From contig NZ_QUNI01000006.1 in the NCBI RefSeq assembly GCF_003385115.1, forward strand, positions 194,986 through 258,985: a DNA stretch of 64,000 bases. The letters are read 5' to 3'. Shown here in pieces: positions 53,328 to 61,653 of this stretch. The notes beneath the pieces are model-generated. The model was given only the letters and a program-made list of their open reading frames with translations. It was not told the origin of the DNA and searched no databases. Made by a program: the position numbers and the translations under genes. The first letter of the stretch is position 1; the number at the start of each line of letters is the position of its first letter. This stretch comes from Flavobacterium aquicola. GTDB taxonomy: Bacteria > Bacteroidota > Bacteroidia > Flavobacteriales > Flavobacteriaceae.

Positions 53328-53570
53328 TCATCCACCAGCAAATGGAGGCAAAAAAGCAATCACATCCTGATCTTTTATTTTGGTCTGCGAATCGCTCATG
53401 GTTTGGTTGACTGCAATCGTGTAAGTCGTGTTTTGTATATTTTGATAGCTACCTTCTACTTTTGATTTTAATGCAGAAACCGAAATAGTCTCCTCATCAA
53501 AAGTGAATTGCTCTTCTCTCAATTTCGTAATATCGGCGAGTGACCCAAAATATTTTAGCGTTATGGTCAT
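53328..53570 (-). CDS. moaD: Molybdopterin synthase sulfur carrier subunit
   Basis: MoaD carries sulfur as a C-terminal thiocarboxylate. ATG at 53570 is right, since the stop of mobA overlaps it as ATGA (53567-53570). The 80-residue protein has the ubiquitin-like start TITLKYFGSLADITK and the required end FLPPFAGG. Confidence 0.94.
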   Translation of the reverse strand: MTITLKYFGSLADITKLREEQFTFDEETISVSALKSKVEGSYQNIQNTTYTIAVNQTMSDSQTKIKDQDVIAFLPPFAGG

Positions 53571-54136
53571 TTGGTTAAATTTTGATATTCTTCTTGTGTG
53601 TTTATGTTTTGCAGTTGACTGCTCCATTTTTCTGGAACTTCGAGAGTGCGGTGTTTAACGTCTTCTATTGCTTGCCGCAGTTTCAATTTATTTCCAGCTA
53701 TTTGTTCGCCGAAAACAATTTTCATCGAGCGGTCGTAAACCCCAATCAGCGGGCTGGTTTTGTCTCCGATTTTTGTCTGCGTCACCATATCGGTTTCGTT
53801 GTGGTTTTCTACCAGCCATTGCAATAATTCGGTTGTTACGAATGGGACATCTACACTGACAACCAGATTTACTTTGGTTTTGGATTCTTTCAAACCTGTG
53901 TAAAGTCCGCCCACTGGACCTTTGTTTTCTATTATGTCTTCAACTCTGGAAAAACCTAATTTATCGTATTCTTTATTGGCTGATACAATTAAAATATTTG
54001 AACCTACAACTGGCTTTAAAGCGTCGCAAATGTTGTGGATGAATGTTTTTCCGTTTAAAACCAATAGACCTTTATCGGTTCCCATTCGCTGACTTTTTCC
54101 GCCTGCCAAAAGTATTGCTGTGATTTTGTTTTCCAT
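53567..54136 (-). CDS. mobA: Molybdenum cofactor guanylyltransferase
   Basis: MobA joins GMP to the molybdenum cofactor, as needed by the nitrate reductase in this window. The 189-residue protein has ITAILLAGGKSQRMGTDKGLLVLNGKTF, ENKGPVGGLYTGLKES and VVSVDVPFVTTELLQWL. The length is normal. It is coupled to moaD by the ATGA overlap. Confidence 0.95.
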   Translation of the reverse strand: MENKITAILLAGGKSQRMGTDKGLLVLNGKTFIHNICDALKPVVGSNILIVSANKEYDKLGFSRVEDIIENKGPVGGLYTGLKESKTKVNLVVSVDVPFVTTELLQWLVENHNETDMVTQTKIGDKTSPLIGVYDRSMKIVFGEQIAGNKLKLRQAIEDVKHRTLEVPEKWSSQLQNINTQEEYQNLTK

Positions 54137-54143
54137 AAATTAA

Positions 54144-54473
54144 TTATAACGAATGTTTCTTGAGTTCGGCGTCTAAAAAATCCCAGCAGGCAATATTTAT
54201 TTTTTCAAAAGATTCAATGAGCGATTTTCCATAAGGAGTAATAACAGTCCCGCCTCCTTTGTTCCCGCCAACTTGGGTTGCAATTAATGGTTCTTTGGAA
54301 GCTTTGTTTGAAGCGTCGATTAATTTCCACGCTTTTTGATACGAAATATTCATTTCCTTCGCTGCTTTATTGAGTGAACCAGTGGCTTCAATCTGCTTTA
54401 GCAACTGAATGCGTCCTTCACTGATAAGGATTCCCTCATCGGTTTCAATCCAAATTTTGCTTTTGATTTTCAA
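54144..54473 (-). CDS. ModE-type winged-helix regulator
   Basis: The 109-residue protein is the DNA-binding part of ModE-like regulators: EGRIQLLKQIEATGSLNKAAKEMNISYQKAWKLID, then VGGNKGGGTVITPYGKSLIESFE. The molybdate-binding domain of full ModE is absent. It is the first gene of the Moco operon, 7 bp before mobA, and probably controls it. How it senses molybdenum without the domain is not clear. Confidence 0.88.
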   Translation of the reverse strand: MKIKSKIWIETDEGILISEGRIQLLKQIEATGSLNKAAKEMNISYQKAWKLIDASNKASKEPLIATQVGGNKGGGTVITPYGKSLIESFEKINIACWDFLDAELKKHSL

Positions 54474-54925
54474 TGCAGACTGTTTTCGTTATACTTTTAC
54501 AAATATAACGAAATGATTGTTTTCAAAAAATAAAAAAATGGTTAAGAGCCGTTTTTTTTGTTATAAAAAATTACGCGGATTATCCCTAGCAACGGATTCA
54601 AATTTAAAAAAGGCACGCAGGTTTTGGCTTTGCGCACTTGTATTCATGCAAAGGCGCTAAGACACAAAGTATGGAAAACTAATTATGAAAATAAAATGCT
54701 GATTTTTAGCCCCGATCGCAGTGAAAATCCTCCCTGCTCGGGGTTCGGGCAGGGAGATTGCAACGAAGAGCGGGAGGAATCTTTCTGAAAATGCGAAATC
54801 TTTCTGCTCCTTAAAATAAGACTCGAAATCTTTTATAAAACAGCAAGATAATTACTGCAAAAATGCATTCTAAGAAACAAAAAATAATTATATTAGCTGA
54901 CTAATTCAATCATAACCCCTTATAA
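54474..54925. other. Intergenic region with one variable-hairpin repeat
   Basis: The 452-bp gap between divergent genes holds the repeat at 54709-54810 and A/T-rich sequence. CACGCAGGTTTTGGC and GCAAAGGCGCTAAG resemble pieces of other intergenic repeats. No ORF was seen. Confidence 0.65.
54709..54810 (+). repeat. Variable-hairpin intergenic repeat, copy 3
   Basis: It starts GCCCCGATCGCAGTGAAAATC and ends TTTCTGCTCC (in pieces). The stem CTCCCTGC pairs with GCAGGGAG, extended by one C-G and one T-G pair, with loop GGGGTTC. ATTGCAACGAAGAGCGGGAG follows the hairpin. Confidence 0.85.
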
Positions 54926-55741
54926 ATGAACATCAAGCAAGCCACCACAATAGACGAAGTTATCGAGTGTTTAGACGAAATTATTGAAAAATCGAAATTC
55001 GAGCAATGTGCGATTGGCCTATTTGCTACTTTATATAGGGAAGTTACGATGCAGATAAAAAACGGTATCGGGACTGGTTTGTTCCAAGATCCGGAACGCA
55101 TGGAAAAGCTGGATGTTATTTTTGCGAATCGTTACCTGAAGGCTTATTACCAGTTTCAAGCCAAGGAAAAATGTTCGGAATGCTGGCAGTTTTCATTTAC
55201 GAAAGGTGAGGAATACTGGCCGATTGTGGTACAGCATTTACTGCTTGGAATTAATGCGCATGTGAATTTAGATTTGGGAATTGCCTGCGCACAGGTGAGT
55301 ACGCCTGAAAGTATTTTTGACCTGCATTCTGATTATAATAAAATCAATGAAATTTTAAGTAATCTGGTGAATGGTGTCGAAAAATGCTTGGTGGAAATCT
55401 GGCCAACACTTACCTACATATTGAAATTATCAGGCAAAATAGACAATTTCTTTATTGATTTTAGCATGAAAACCGCGAGAGACGGTGCATGGAAATATGC
55501 TACCGAATTTGTGTTGCTTCCCGAAAATGAATGGGAGGCCTCCATACAGAAAAGAGAAATCAAAGTCACCAGAATTGCCCGATTAGTTTCGAATCCAGGT
55601 TTCTTCGTAAGCAGTATTTTCAAACTTATCCGATTATTTGAAAGAGGAACGGTGGCTCAAAAAATTATTGAATTAAGCAAAGTGGAATATAGTCCGGTTA
55701 CTGAAACTGTTGTAACTCCTGAATGTGTATTGGAAAGTTAA
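54926..55741 (+). CDS. DUF5995-like protein of unknown function
   Basis: The 271-residue protein is soluble and helical. It shows CAIGLFATLYREVTMQIKNGIG, MEKLDVIFANRYLKAYYQF and LLLGINAHVNLDLGIACAQV, a pattern I associate with DUF5995. Histidines and acidic residues in NAHVNLDLG and FDLHSDYNKIN could bind metal. The function is unknown. It stands alone. Confidence 0.65.
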   Translation: MNIKQATTIDEVIECLDEIIEKSKFEQCAIGLFATLYREVTMQIKNGIGTGLFQDPERMEKLDVIFANRYLKAYYQFQAKEKCSECWQFSFTKGEEYWPIVVQHLLLGINAHVNLDLGIACAQVSTPESIFDLHSDYNKINEILSNLVNGVEKCLVEIWPTLTYILKLSGKIDNFFIDFSMKTARDGAWKYATEFVLLPENEWEASIQKREIKVTRIARLVSNPGFFVSSIFKLIRLFERGTVAQKIIELSKVEYSPVTETVVTPECVLES

Positions 55742-55779
55742 ATCCGGAGACCGATTTAACCAGAAAGAACACAAAGCTT

Positions 55780-55947
55780 TATGTGAAAATTTTGCACGCA
55801 GATTTCGCAGATTATGCAGATTTTAATCCGTGTAAAATCCGTCTTATCCGTGAATCCGTGGCTGATTTTAACCGCAAAGGACACAAAAAAAACACAAGGT
55901 TCGCAAAGCGTTGCGCTCATAGCGTAAAACTTTGCGAACCTTGCGGT
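55780..55947. repeat. Degenerate CGCAGATT repeats and ACCGCAAAGG palindrome
   Basis: CACGCAGATTTCGCAGATTATGCAGATTTT and TCCGTGTAAAATCC are fragments of a common intergenic repeat. The part at 55870-55947 (ACCGCAAAGGACACAAAAA to GCGAACCTTGCGGT) is a relative of the element between the two nrdD parts. Confidence 0.65.
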
Positions 55948-55979
55948 TTAATTATCTAATTTTCAAATTATCATATTAC

Positions 55980-57206
55980 CTAAGCTGTTTCTTTTTCAAA
56001 TCGGGCAATAACTTCCTGATAATAGTTATAAGTGATTTTGGCAATGGATTCCCAGCTGAATTTTTCTAAAACCCTCTCTCGTCCTGCTTTTCCCATTTCA
56101 TTAGCTAGTTGTTCATTTTCCAATAGAGCGTTTACTTTTGAAGCAAAAGCTTTTTGAAATTCTGTTGGATTCAGCGGATTGAAATTGGTTCTCGAAACAC
56201 TTTCTAACGGAATTAAATAACCGGTTTCACCCTCAACAATAATTTCGGGAATTCCTCCCACGTGGCTTCCCACAACTGGTGTTTCGCAAGACATCGCTTC
56301 TAAGTTGATAATTCCGAAAGGCTCGTACAACGACGGACAGGCAAAAACGCGCGCATGACTGTACAATACTTTGACTTTTTCGCGTGGAAGCATTTCCGAA
56401 ATTAAAATCACACCTTTTCGTTTTGCTTTCAGCTGATCGATAAGATTAGAAGTTTCAATCGCAATTTCTTCGGTATCGGGAGCACCTGCGCAAAGTACGA
56501 TTTGACAATCCTCATTAAAATATTGGCAAGCTTCAATCAATTGCGAAATCCCTTTTTGACGAGTAATACGCCCCACAAAAAGTACAAACGGAATATTCGG
56601 GTCGATTCCGTATTCTTTCAACAGCGCTTCATCAAAAGTCGGTTTGTAAAATTCAGGATCGATTCCGTTGTGGATTACAGTAACTTTTTCGGGATCAACA
56701 CCATAAGCTTCTACCACATCGACTTTCATTTGTTCGCTCACGGCAATCACACCATCAGCCGATTTATAAGCATTGGTTTCAATCCAGCGCGACATAAAAT
56801 AACCATTTCCTAGTTGTTCGACTTTCCAAGGACGATGTGTTTCCAAACTATGCGTAGTCAAAATCAACGGCACCTGAAGCAATTCTCTTGTAAAAACTCC
56901 CGCCAAATGTGTGTACCAAGTGTGACAATGCACAACATCCGCCTTTGGAGTCGCCTGCGCCATTTCGACATTTCGGCTTAGGTTATGAAACATTTTGATG
57001 TGCTCGTTTTCGGGATCTACCATTTTCGTCAGGCAGGAATTAATCCCTTCCACGTGCATCGAATCCTTGTTTTCTTTTTGATCACCAAAACATCGAACTT
57101 CAACCTGTGCCAATTTGGCCAGCTCCTGACTTAAAAAATCAATGTGAACCCCGGCTCCACCGTAAATATTCGGCGGAAATTCGTTGGTGTAAAGCGCTAT
57201 CTTCAT
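55980..57206 (-). CDS. GT4-family glycogen synthase
   Basis: The 408-residue protein begins MKIALYTNEFPPNIYGGAGVHIDFL, as in the actinobacterial/archaeal type of GlgA (GT4). Other landmarks are DVVHCHTWYTHLAGVF, FVLFVGRITRQKGISQLIEAC and the donor site CPSLYEPFGIINLEAMSCETPVVGS. It would add glucose from an activated donor to glycogen. The gene stands alone. A different alpha-glucan or a glycolipid product is possible. Confidence 0.82.
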   Translation of the reverse strand: MKIALYTNEFPPNIYGGAGVHIDFLSQELAKLAQVEVRCFGDQKENKDSMHVEGINSCLTKMVDPENEHIKMFHNLSRNVEMAQATPKADVVHCHTWYTHLAGVFTRELLQVPLILTTHSLETHRPWKVEQLGNGYFMSRWIETNAYKSADGVIAVSEQMKVDVVEAYGVDPEKVTVIHNGIDPEFYKPTFDEALLKEYGIDPNIPFVLFVGRITRQKGISQLIEACQYFNEDCQIVLCAGAPDTEEIAIETSNLIDQLKAKRKGVILISEMLPREKVKVLYSHARVFACPSLYEPFGIINLEAMSCETPVVGSHVGGIPEIIVEGETGYLIPLESVSRTNFNPLNPTEFQKAFASKVNALLENEQLANEMGKAGRERVLEKFSWESIAKITYNYYQEVIARFEKETA

Positions 57207-57478
57207 ATAATACGATTTTATGATTTAGAATAATTTGACATAAAGGCAAACCCATAAAACATTGAAATGCCATAAAATATCAATTTAGTAAAAATACGAA
57301 ACAGCAATTTAATTCCTACGCAAACCAAACATTATTTTAAAACTATTTTTTTGTTAAGTTTTCAAAAAAACATAAATTTTTCGCAAAAGACATTCAAATA
57401 GGCTGTTGATAATTAATGTATTTTAACTAGATTAGCACAATAATTCAATCGCTATTCATTTCATTAAAATAGATTTAT

Positions 57479-58606
57479 ATGAATCAAAACGACACAAATT
57501 TCTACGGAATAAACTTCGAAAAAATAGCCGACACCATTATCCGTCTTGGCGTCCTCTTCCTTTTAATAGGCTGGTGTTATGATATTCTAAAACCGTTTGT
57601 TTTAATAATAGTCTGGGCCGTGGTTATTGCCATAGCGTTCAGTCCCGTTTATGAAAGAGTTGTGAGGTTATTCAAAGGCCGAAAAGTACTCGCAACCATA
57701 TTTGTCGCACTTATATTGCTTATCATTTTGGTTGCACCCAGCATACTCATCACACAATCCTTATACGAAGAAATCAATAATTTTGCCCATTACTACCAAA
57801 CCAATGAGCACTTGATTCCGCCTCCTCCGGAAACGACCAAAAGCTGGCCAACCATCACAAAACCAATTGTAGAAATCTGGTCATCAGCCTCCGAAGACCT
57901 TTCGAAAGTAGCGCTCAAATACACCGACCAAATAAAAATAGCCGGTGCATGGCTGTTGCTTTCATTAGCGGGAATTGGCAAAGGTATCCTGCAATTTATC
58001 GTCTCAATTATCATTGCGATGGGGCTGTTATTGTACTCCGAATCACTAATAAAAGTTTCCAAAAACATCTTCATCAAACTAATCGGTTCCAATGGTGAAC
58101 ACTATGCCGAAGTCACCGTAATCACCATTCGCAACGTCGTAAAAGGATTTTTGGGTGTAGCCCTAATCCAAGCGACAATGATAGGAGTTGGCTTCTTTCT
58201 GGCAGGCGTTCCATTTGCTGGAATTTTCACGATCATCTGTCTATTCCTAGCGATAATACAAGTCGGAATTGGCCCGATTGCCATTCCGGTAGTGATTTAT
58301 ATGTATTCCGTAACCGATGCCACTACTTCAACGCTACTGGCAGTTTGGGTAGGAATCACACTGATTTCTGACAATATCCTAAAACCAATCTTCCTCGGAA
58401 GAGGCAATCCTCCCGCACCTATGCTCGTAATATTCCTGGGAGCCATCGGCGGTTTTATTTACAACGGTTTCATCGGGTTATTCCTGGGTGCTGTAATTCT
58501 GACTTTAGGCTATAAATTTTTCCTTTCATGGATCGACATGGAAGACGATGAACCAAAAATCGAAGAATTACAAACCGAAGGATTACAAATCGATACAGAA
58601 GAATAG
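57479..58606 (+). CDS. AI-2E-family transporter
   Basis: The 375-residue protein has about eight hydrophobic helices and the family pattern. VIAIAFSPVYERVVRLFKGRKVLATIFVALI comes first, then GKGILQFIVSIIIAMGLLLYSES, and the end has LVIFLGAIGGFIYNGFIGLFLGAVILTLGYKFF. The real substrate is unknown; some members export AI-2 or act in Na+/H+ exchange. A terminator follows at 58634-58662. Confidence 0.9.
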   Translation: MNQNDTNFYGINFEKIADTIIRLGVLFLLIGWCYDILKPFVLIIVWAVVIAIAFSPVYERVVRLFKGRKVLATIFVALILLIILVAPSILITQSLYEEINNFAHYYQTNEHLIPPPPETTKSWPTITKPIVEIWSSASEDLSKVALKYTDQIKIAGAWLLLSLAGIGKGILQFIVSIIIAMGLLLYSESLIKVSKNIFIKLIGSNGEHYAEVTVITIRNVVKGFLGVALIQATMIGVGFFLAGVPFAGIFTIICLFLAIIQVGIGPIAIPVVIYMYSVTDATTSTLLAVWVGITLISDNILKPIFLGRGNPPAPMLVIFLGAIGGFIYNGFIGLFLGAVILTLGYKFFLSWIDMEDDEPKIEELQTEGLQIDTEE

Positions 58607-58633
58607 TCTATATTAATTCACTTAATTCCCCCC

Positions 58634-58662
58634 AACGCAAATTCTCCTGTTTGCGTTTTTTT
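58634..58662 (+). terminator. Terminator after the AI-2E gene
   Basis: AACGCAAA pairs with TTTGCGTT around TTCTCCTG, followed by TTTTTT. Confidence 0.85.
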
Positions 58663-58799
58663 AATTCACAAAAAACTTACAAAATATTTTTTTTAAAACA
58701 AATACTAATAATATATTTGAAAAATTAATTTTAAAATCTTTATTTCTTACTCAATCTTCTTATTTTTTAAACAACTTAATCATTAAAACTAAATTAACA

Positions 58800-59579
58800 A
58801 TGGAGTTCCTAAAAAAAAGCAACGTATTTAAATCGATTATATTGATTTTGATTTTTGCAACAATATCATGTTCGGAAGAAGATAAACTAGAAACTCATAA
58901 TTATGGTTCAATTAAAGGAAATGTACAACTATATGACTTGAACCAAAATAAAGTTTCTAACTATGATAATTTAAAAATCGAATTGATTGATTCAAAAAAT
59001 AATACAAAATTATTAAGTGTTGATTCAAATGGCAATTATCAAACTGACGAGTGTGAAATTGGAGAAATAACTTTAACTTTTACAAAGCCAGGTTTTAGCG
59101 GAATCAAATCAATTAAAAGAACCTGCACAAAAGAATTACTAACTATTGAAAATATACGTTTAGTTGAAGATGTCCCTTTTCCATATAACATTAAAAGCAT
59201 AGAAATTAAAGACGGATGGTATACCTATACTGGCAATATAGATCCTGATATAACCGGTGATTATATGGTAACTGAATTCTTTTTCTTAGGTAAAGATGCA
59301 AATGTGTCTTGTTCTAATTTCAACTATTATTTTGTAACAGGTGTTGATACAGCTGTATCTTATATAAATAAGACAATAAAAAGTTCGCAAACTTTTACAA
59401 CAGAGAAACTTTTAGAAAATGGTTTCAAATATGGCGACACTGTTTACATAACTTGTTATATCATTTCCCCTATGAATCAGGGAGCTCTATGGGACAATAT
59501 TAACAATAAAAGACTTACTATTGAGTCTTTCAATTTTAAAAACCCATCAAACACTTATTCGACTATTCTCACTAATTAA
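58800..59579 (+). CDS. Predicted lipoprotein with carboxypeptidase-regulatory-like domain
   Basis: The 259-residue protein begins with a lipoprotein signal (ILIFATISCSEED). GSIKGNVQLYDLNQNKVSNYDN and DSNGNYQTDECEIGEITLTFTKPGFSG form a carboxypeptidase-regulatory-like beta-sandwich (about 35-115). The C-terminal half is unrecognised and beta-rich. It is probably anchored in the outer membrane. The function is unknown. Confidence 0.72.
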   Translation: MEFLKKSNVFKSIILILIFATISCSEEDKLETHNYGSIKGNVQLYDLNQNKVSNYDNLKIELIDSKNNTKLLSVDSNGNYQTDECEIGEITLTFTKPGFSGIKSIKRTCTKELLTIENIRLVEDVPFPYNIKSIEIKDGWYTYTGNIDPDITGDYMVTEFFFLGKDANVSCSNFNYYFVTGVDTAVSYINKTIKSSQTFTTEKLLENGFKYGDTVYITCYIISPMNQGALWDNINNKRLTIESFNFKNPSNTYSTILTN

Positions 59580-59634
59580 TAGAAAGGTTGTTATAAAAGT
59601 AAAACCAAAATTCATTTTTTTTTGCACCCCCACT

Positions 59635-59665
59635 ACGCAAAGTCTCCCGACTTTGCGTTTTTTTA
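59635..59665 (+). terminator. Terminator after the lipoprotein gene
   Basis: ACGCAAAGT pairs with ACTTTGCGT around CTCCCG, followed by TTTTTT. Confidence 0.85.
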
Positions 59666-59729
59666 TTTTCTTAAAAGCAATAAAACAGGTCAAAAGTTTC
59701 CTGCCTTTGCACCCACTACCCCTCAAACT

Positions 59730-59831
59730 TGTCATCCTGACGAAGGAAGGATCTCCGCAAGTGGCTCCGCAATCAAAATAAAATATTTTGTCGAATAGTA
59801 ATGCGGAGTTCCCTCGCTACTAGCAATGACA
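59730..59831. repeat. Palindromic TGTCAT repeat, copy c
   Basis: It begins TGTCATCCTGACGAAGGAAGG and ends CTAGCAATGACA. The inside has ATCTCCGCAAGTGGCTCCGC. Ends are inverted but the right end has diverged. Confidence 0.7.
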
Positions 59832-59860
59832 CTTTTTTAAATATCAATAATCCTCAAACT

Positions 59861-59988
59861 TGTCATGCCGATGTAAGAGGACACGAGTGATAACGAATTG
59901 GCTAGGCAATCCCCACATGCTATTCCGCATCGTTGACGACTTTGTTTGTCGAGCTACTTGCGAAGATCCTTCCTTCGTCAGGATGACA
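59861..59988. repeat. Palindromic TGTCAT repeat, copy d
   Basis: It begins TGTCATGCCGATGTAAGAGG and ends GATCCTTCCTTCGTCAGGATGACA (in pieces GATCCTTCC and AGGATGACA). GAGCTACTTGCG lies inside. Confidence 0.7.
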
Positions 59989-60127
59989 ATATTGTGTGAT
60001 AATCTTTGTCTAATCCATTGTGTTATTCGATGAAGAGAAACACGAACGATAGCGAAGTAATCTCCACAAATAACTCAGCAACGATATTTTACATTATAAA
60101 TTTTAAAAAGAGTTTAGGTCTCTTGTC

Positions 60128-60135
60128 TAATTTTG
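60128..60135 (+). promoter_or_regulatory. -7 element (TAATTTTG) before the GIY-YIG gene
   Basis: TAATTTTG fits TAnnTTTG, 24 bp before the ATG. Confidence 0.5.
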
Positions 60136-60159
60136 TAAATAAAATACTATTTTAGTGAA

Positions 60160-60474
60160 ATGCAATTTCAAGAAGGGTATCATACTTATTACATTTACAT
60201 CATCACCAATAAAGCAAAAACTGTTTTGTACACTGGTGTGACCAATCATTTAAGAATACGTTTAGAACAACACAAAAGCAATATTGTCACCAAAAACAAA
60301 ACATTTGCCTCGACTTATAATGTTCACCTCTTAATTTATTACGAAAAATTCACTTGGATTCAAGAGGCAATTGCTCGGGAAAAAGAAATTAAAGGATGGA
60401 GAAGGGAAAAGAAAATGGATCTTATCAAAACAATCAATCCTGATTTAGATTTTTTGAATTACTTGTTTGAATAG
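60160..60474 (+). CDS. Small GIY-YIG nuclease-domain protein
   Basis: The 104-residue protein is a single GIY-YIG domain (YhbQ/UPF0213-like): HTYYIYIITNKAKTVLYTGVTNHLRIRLEQHKS with the YIY and YTG parts, the arginine in LRIRLEQH and the catalytic glutamate in AIAREKEIKGWRREKK. Such proteins cut or nick DNA. The stop codon TAG runs straight into a palindromic repeat (AGGATGACGGAG...), and more copies lie on both sides. This suggests that the gene may be tied to the repeats. Confidence 0.88.
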   Translation: MQFQEGYHTYYIYIITNKAKTVLYTGVTNHLRIRLEQHKSNIVTKNKTFASTYNVHLLIYYEKFTWIQEAIAREKEIKGWRREKKMDLIKTINPDLDFLNYLFE

Positions 60475-60677
60475 GATGACGGAGCCACTAGCGGAGATTC
60501 CTCCTCCGTCGGAATGACACACAGTACGGATTAGACAACGAATATCACACAATATTATCATCCTGACGAAGGAAGGATCTCCACAAGTAGCTCGACAAAC
60601 TAAACATTTAACGATGTGGAATAGCAAACGCTAATTGCCACGCCAATTCGCTTTCACTCGTGTCCTACGGAATGACA
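60473..60677. repeat. Palindromic repeats directly after the GIY-YIG gene
   Basis: 60473-60518 (AGGATGACGGAGCC to TCCTCCGTCGGAATGACA, in pieces) is a half element beginning at the gene's stop codon. 60556-60677 is a longer copy starting TATCATCCTGACGAAGG and ending TCCTACGGAATGACA. Confidence 0.7.
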
Positions 60678-60855
60678 ATTTTACGCATTACCGAAATCGA
60701 GAAAAAATCATTATGAAAAACTAAACCCGTAAACTAGCCCCGATTGCAACGAAAATCCTCTTGTACTGGGGTTCAGTACAAGAGATTATAGTGAAAAGCG
60801 GGACAACTGTTGATGAAATAACAAAAAACCTCTGCTCCTAAAAAATAATCAAATT
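60475..60855. other. Intergenic repeats between the GIY-YIG gene and the HAD gene
   Basis: The 381-bp gap holds palindromic repeats and one variable-hairpin repeat. No ORF was seen. Confidence 0.65.
60737..60838 (+). repeat. Variable-hairpin intergenic repeat, copy 4
   Basis: It starts GCCCCGATTGCAACGAAAATC and ends CTCTGCTCC (in pieces). The stem CTCTTGTACT pairs with AGTACAAGAG around the loop GGGGTTC. ATTATAGTGAAAAGCGGGAC follows. Confidence 0.85.
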
Positions 60856-61515
60856 CTAACTATTTAGTAATTCCAAAATCTTGTCCACATTTACTTCGCT
60901 GTAATCGTTGATGTAAAAATGGCATGGAGGCAGTTGTTCTTTGGTATGCGAGCTCAATACGCCCACAACTTTCATTCCGGCATTGAGACCCGCCGTAACT
61001 CCGGAAAAAGAATCTTCAAAAACCACGCAGTCGGACGGGGAAACGCCCACGCGCTCAGCCGATTTTAGATATACTTCTGGATTTGGTTTATGCTGTTGTA
61101 CGTCTTGGCTTGCCATCATCGAATCCATTTTGTCTCCAATATTTAAGGCATTTATAATCAAATCGAGATTGGCACGCGGAGCCGATGTTGCAACGGCAGT
61201 TTTGAAACCTAGGGATTTTAGTTCGTCCAAAAAGAGCAGATAATGCGGAATTGTTTCTACTTTGTCTTTGTAAATTTCACGAAACATCGATTCTTTTTCG
61301 TCTTCCAAGTTTTTTAGTTCGTCTCCGGTAATTGGACGCTTGAAGAAATGCGACATGATGTAACCATTGTGTTTTCCGTACATATGATCTTCAAACTCCT
61401 GCTGGGAATGAGAAATTTGGTACTTATCAAAAAATGCTTCAAAAGCTTTGCCATGATCCGGATTGGTATGACAGATTACACCGTCCATATCAAAAATTAC
61501 ACATTGCTGTTTCAT
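60856..61515 (-). CDS. HAD-superfamily phosphatase, beta-phosphoglucomutase-like
   Basis: The 219-residue protein has the four HAD motifs: CVIFDMDGVICHTNPDHG (DxD nucleophile), VATSAPR (Thr/Ser), KPNPEVYLKSAERVG (Lys) and CVVFEDSFSGVTAGLNAGMKVVGV (acidic). A helical cap lies between motifs one and two. Substrate unknown; sugar phosphate likely. Its promoter TATCTTTG is at 61542-61549 on the minus strand. Confidence 0.9.
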   Translation of the reverse strand: MKQQCVIFDMDGVICHTNPDHGKAFEAFFDKYQISHSQQEFEDHMYGKHNGYIMSHFFKRPITGDELKNLEDEKESMFREIYKDKVETIPHYLLFLDELKSLGFKTAVATSAPRANLDLIINALNIGDKMDSMMASQDVQQHKPNPEVYLKSAERVGVSPSDCVVFEDSFSGVTAGLNAGMKVVGVLSSHTKEQLPPCHFYINDYSEVNVDKILELLNS

Positions 61516-61541
61516 TATAGTTTCGTTGTTTTAAGGGATTG

Positions 61542-61549
61542 CAAAGATA
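61542..61549 (-). promoter_or_regulatory. -7 element (TATCTTTG) of the HAD gene
   Basis: The minus strand reads TATCTTTG, 26 bp before the start codon. Confidence 0.55.
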
Positions 61550-61653
61550 CAATCATTTGCATTTTTTTGAAAGCTAAAAACTAAATTTAAACATTTCTTT
61601 AATTGAAGAAATAGTACTTTTACGGAGACAATTCTAATCCTTAATCATAAAAC

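Larger units (their letters stand above)
59580..60159. other. Repeat-rich intergenic region before the GIY-YIG gene
   Basis: The 580-bp gap holds a terminator, two TGTCAT-type palindromic repeats, a degenerate fragment (about 60030-60085) and a promoter (60128-60135). No ORF of note. Confidence 0.65.
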
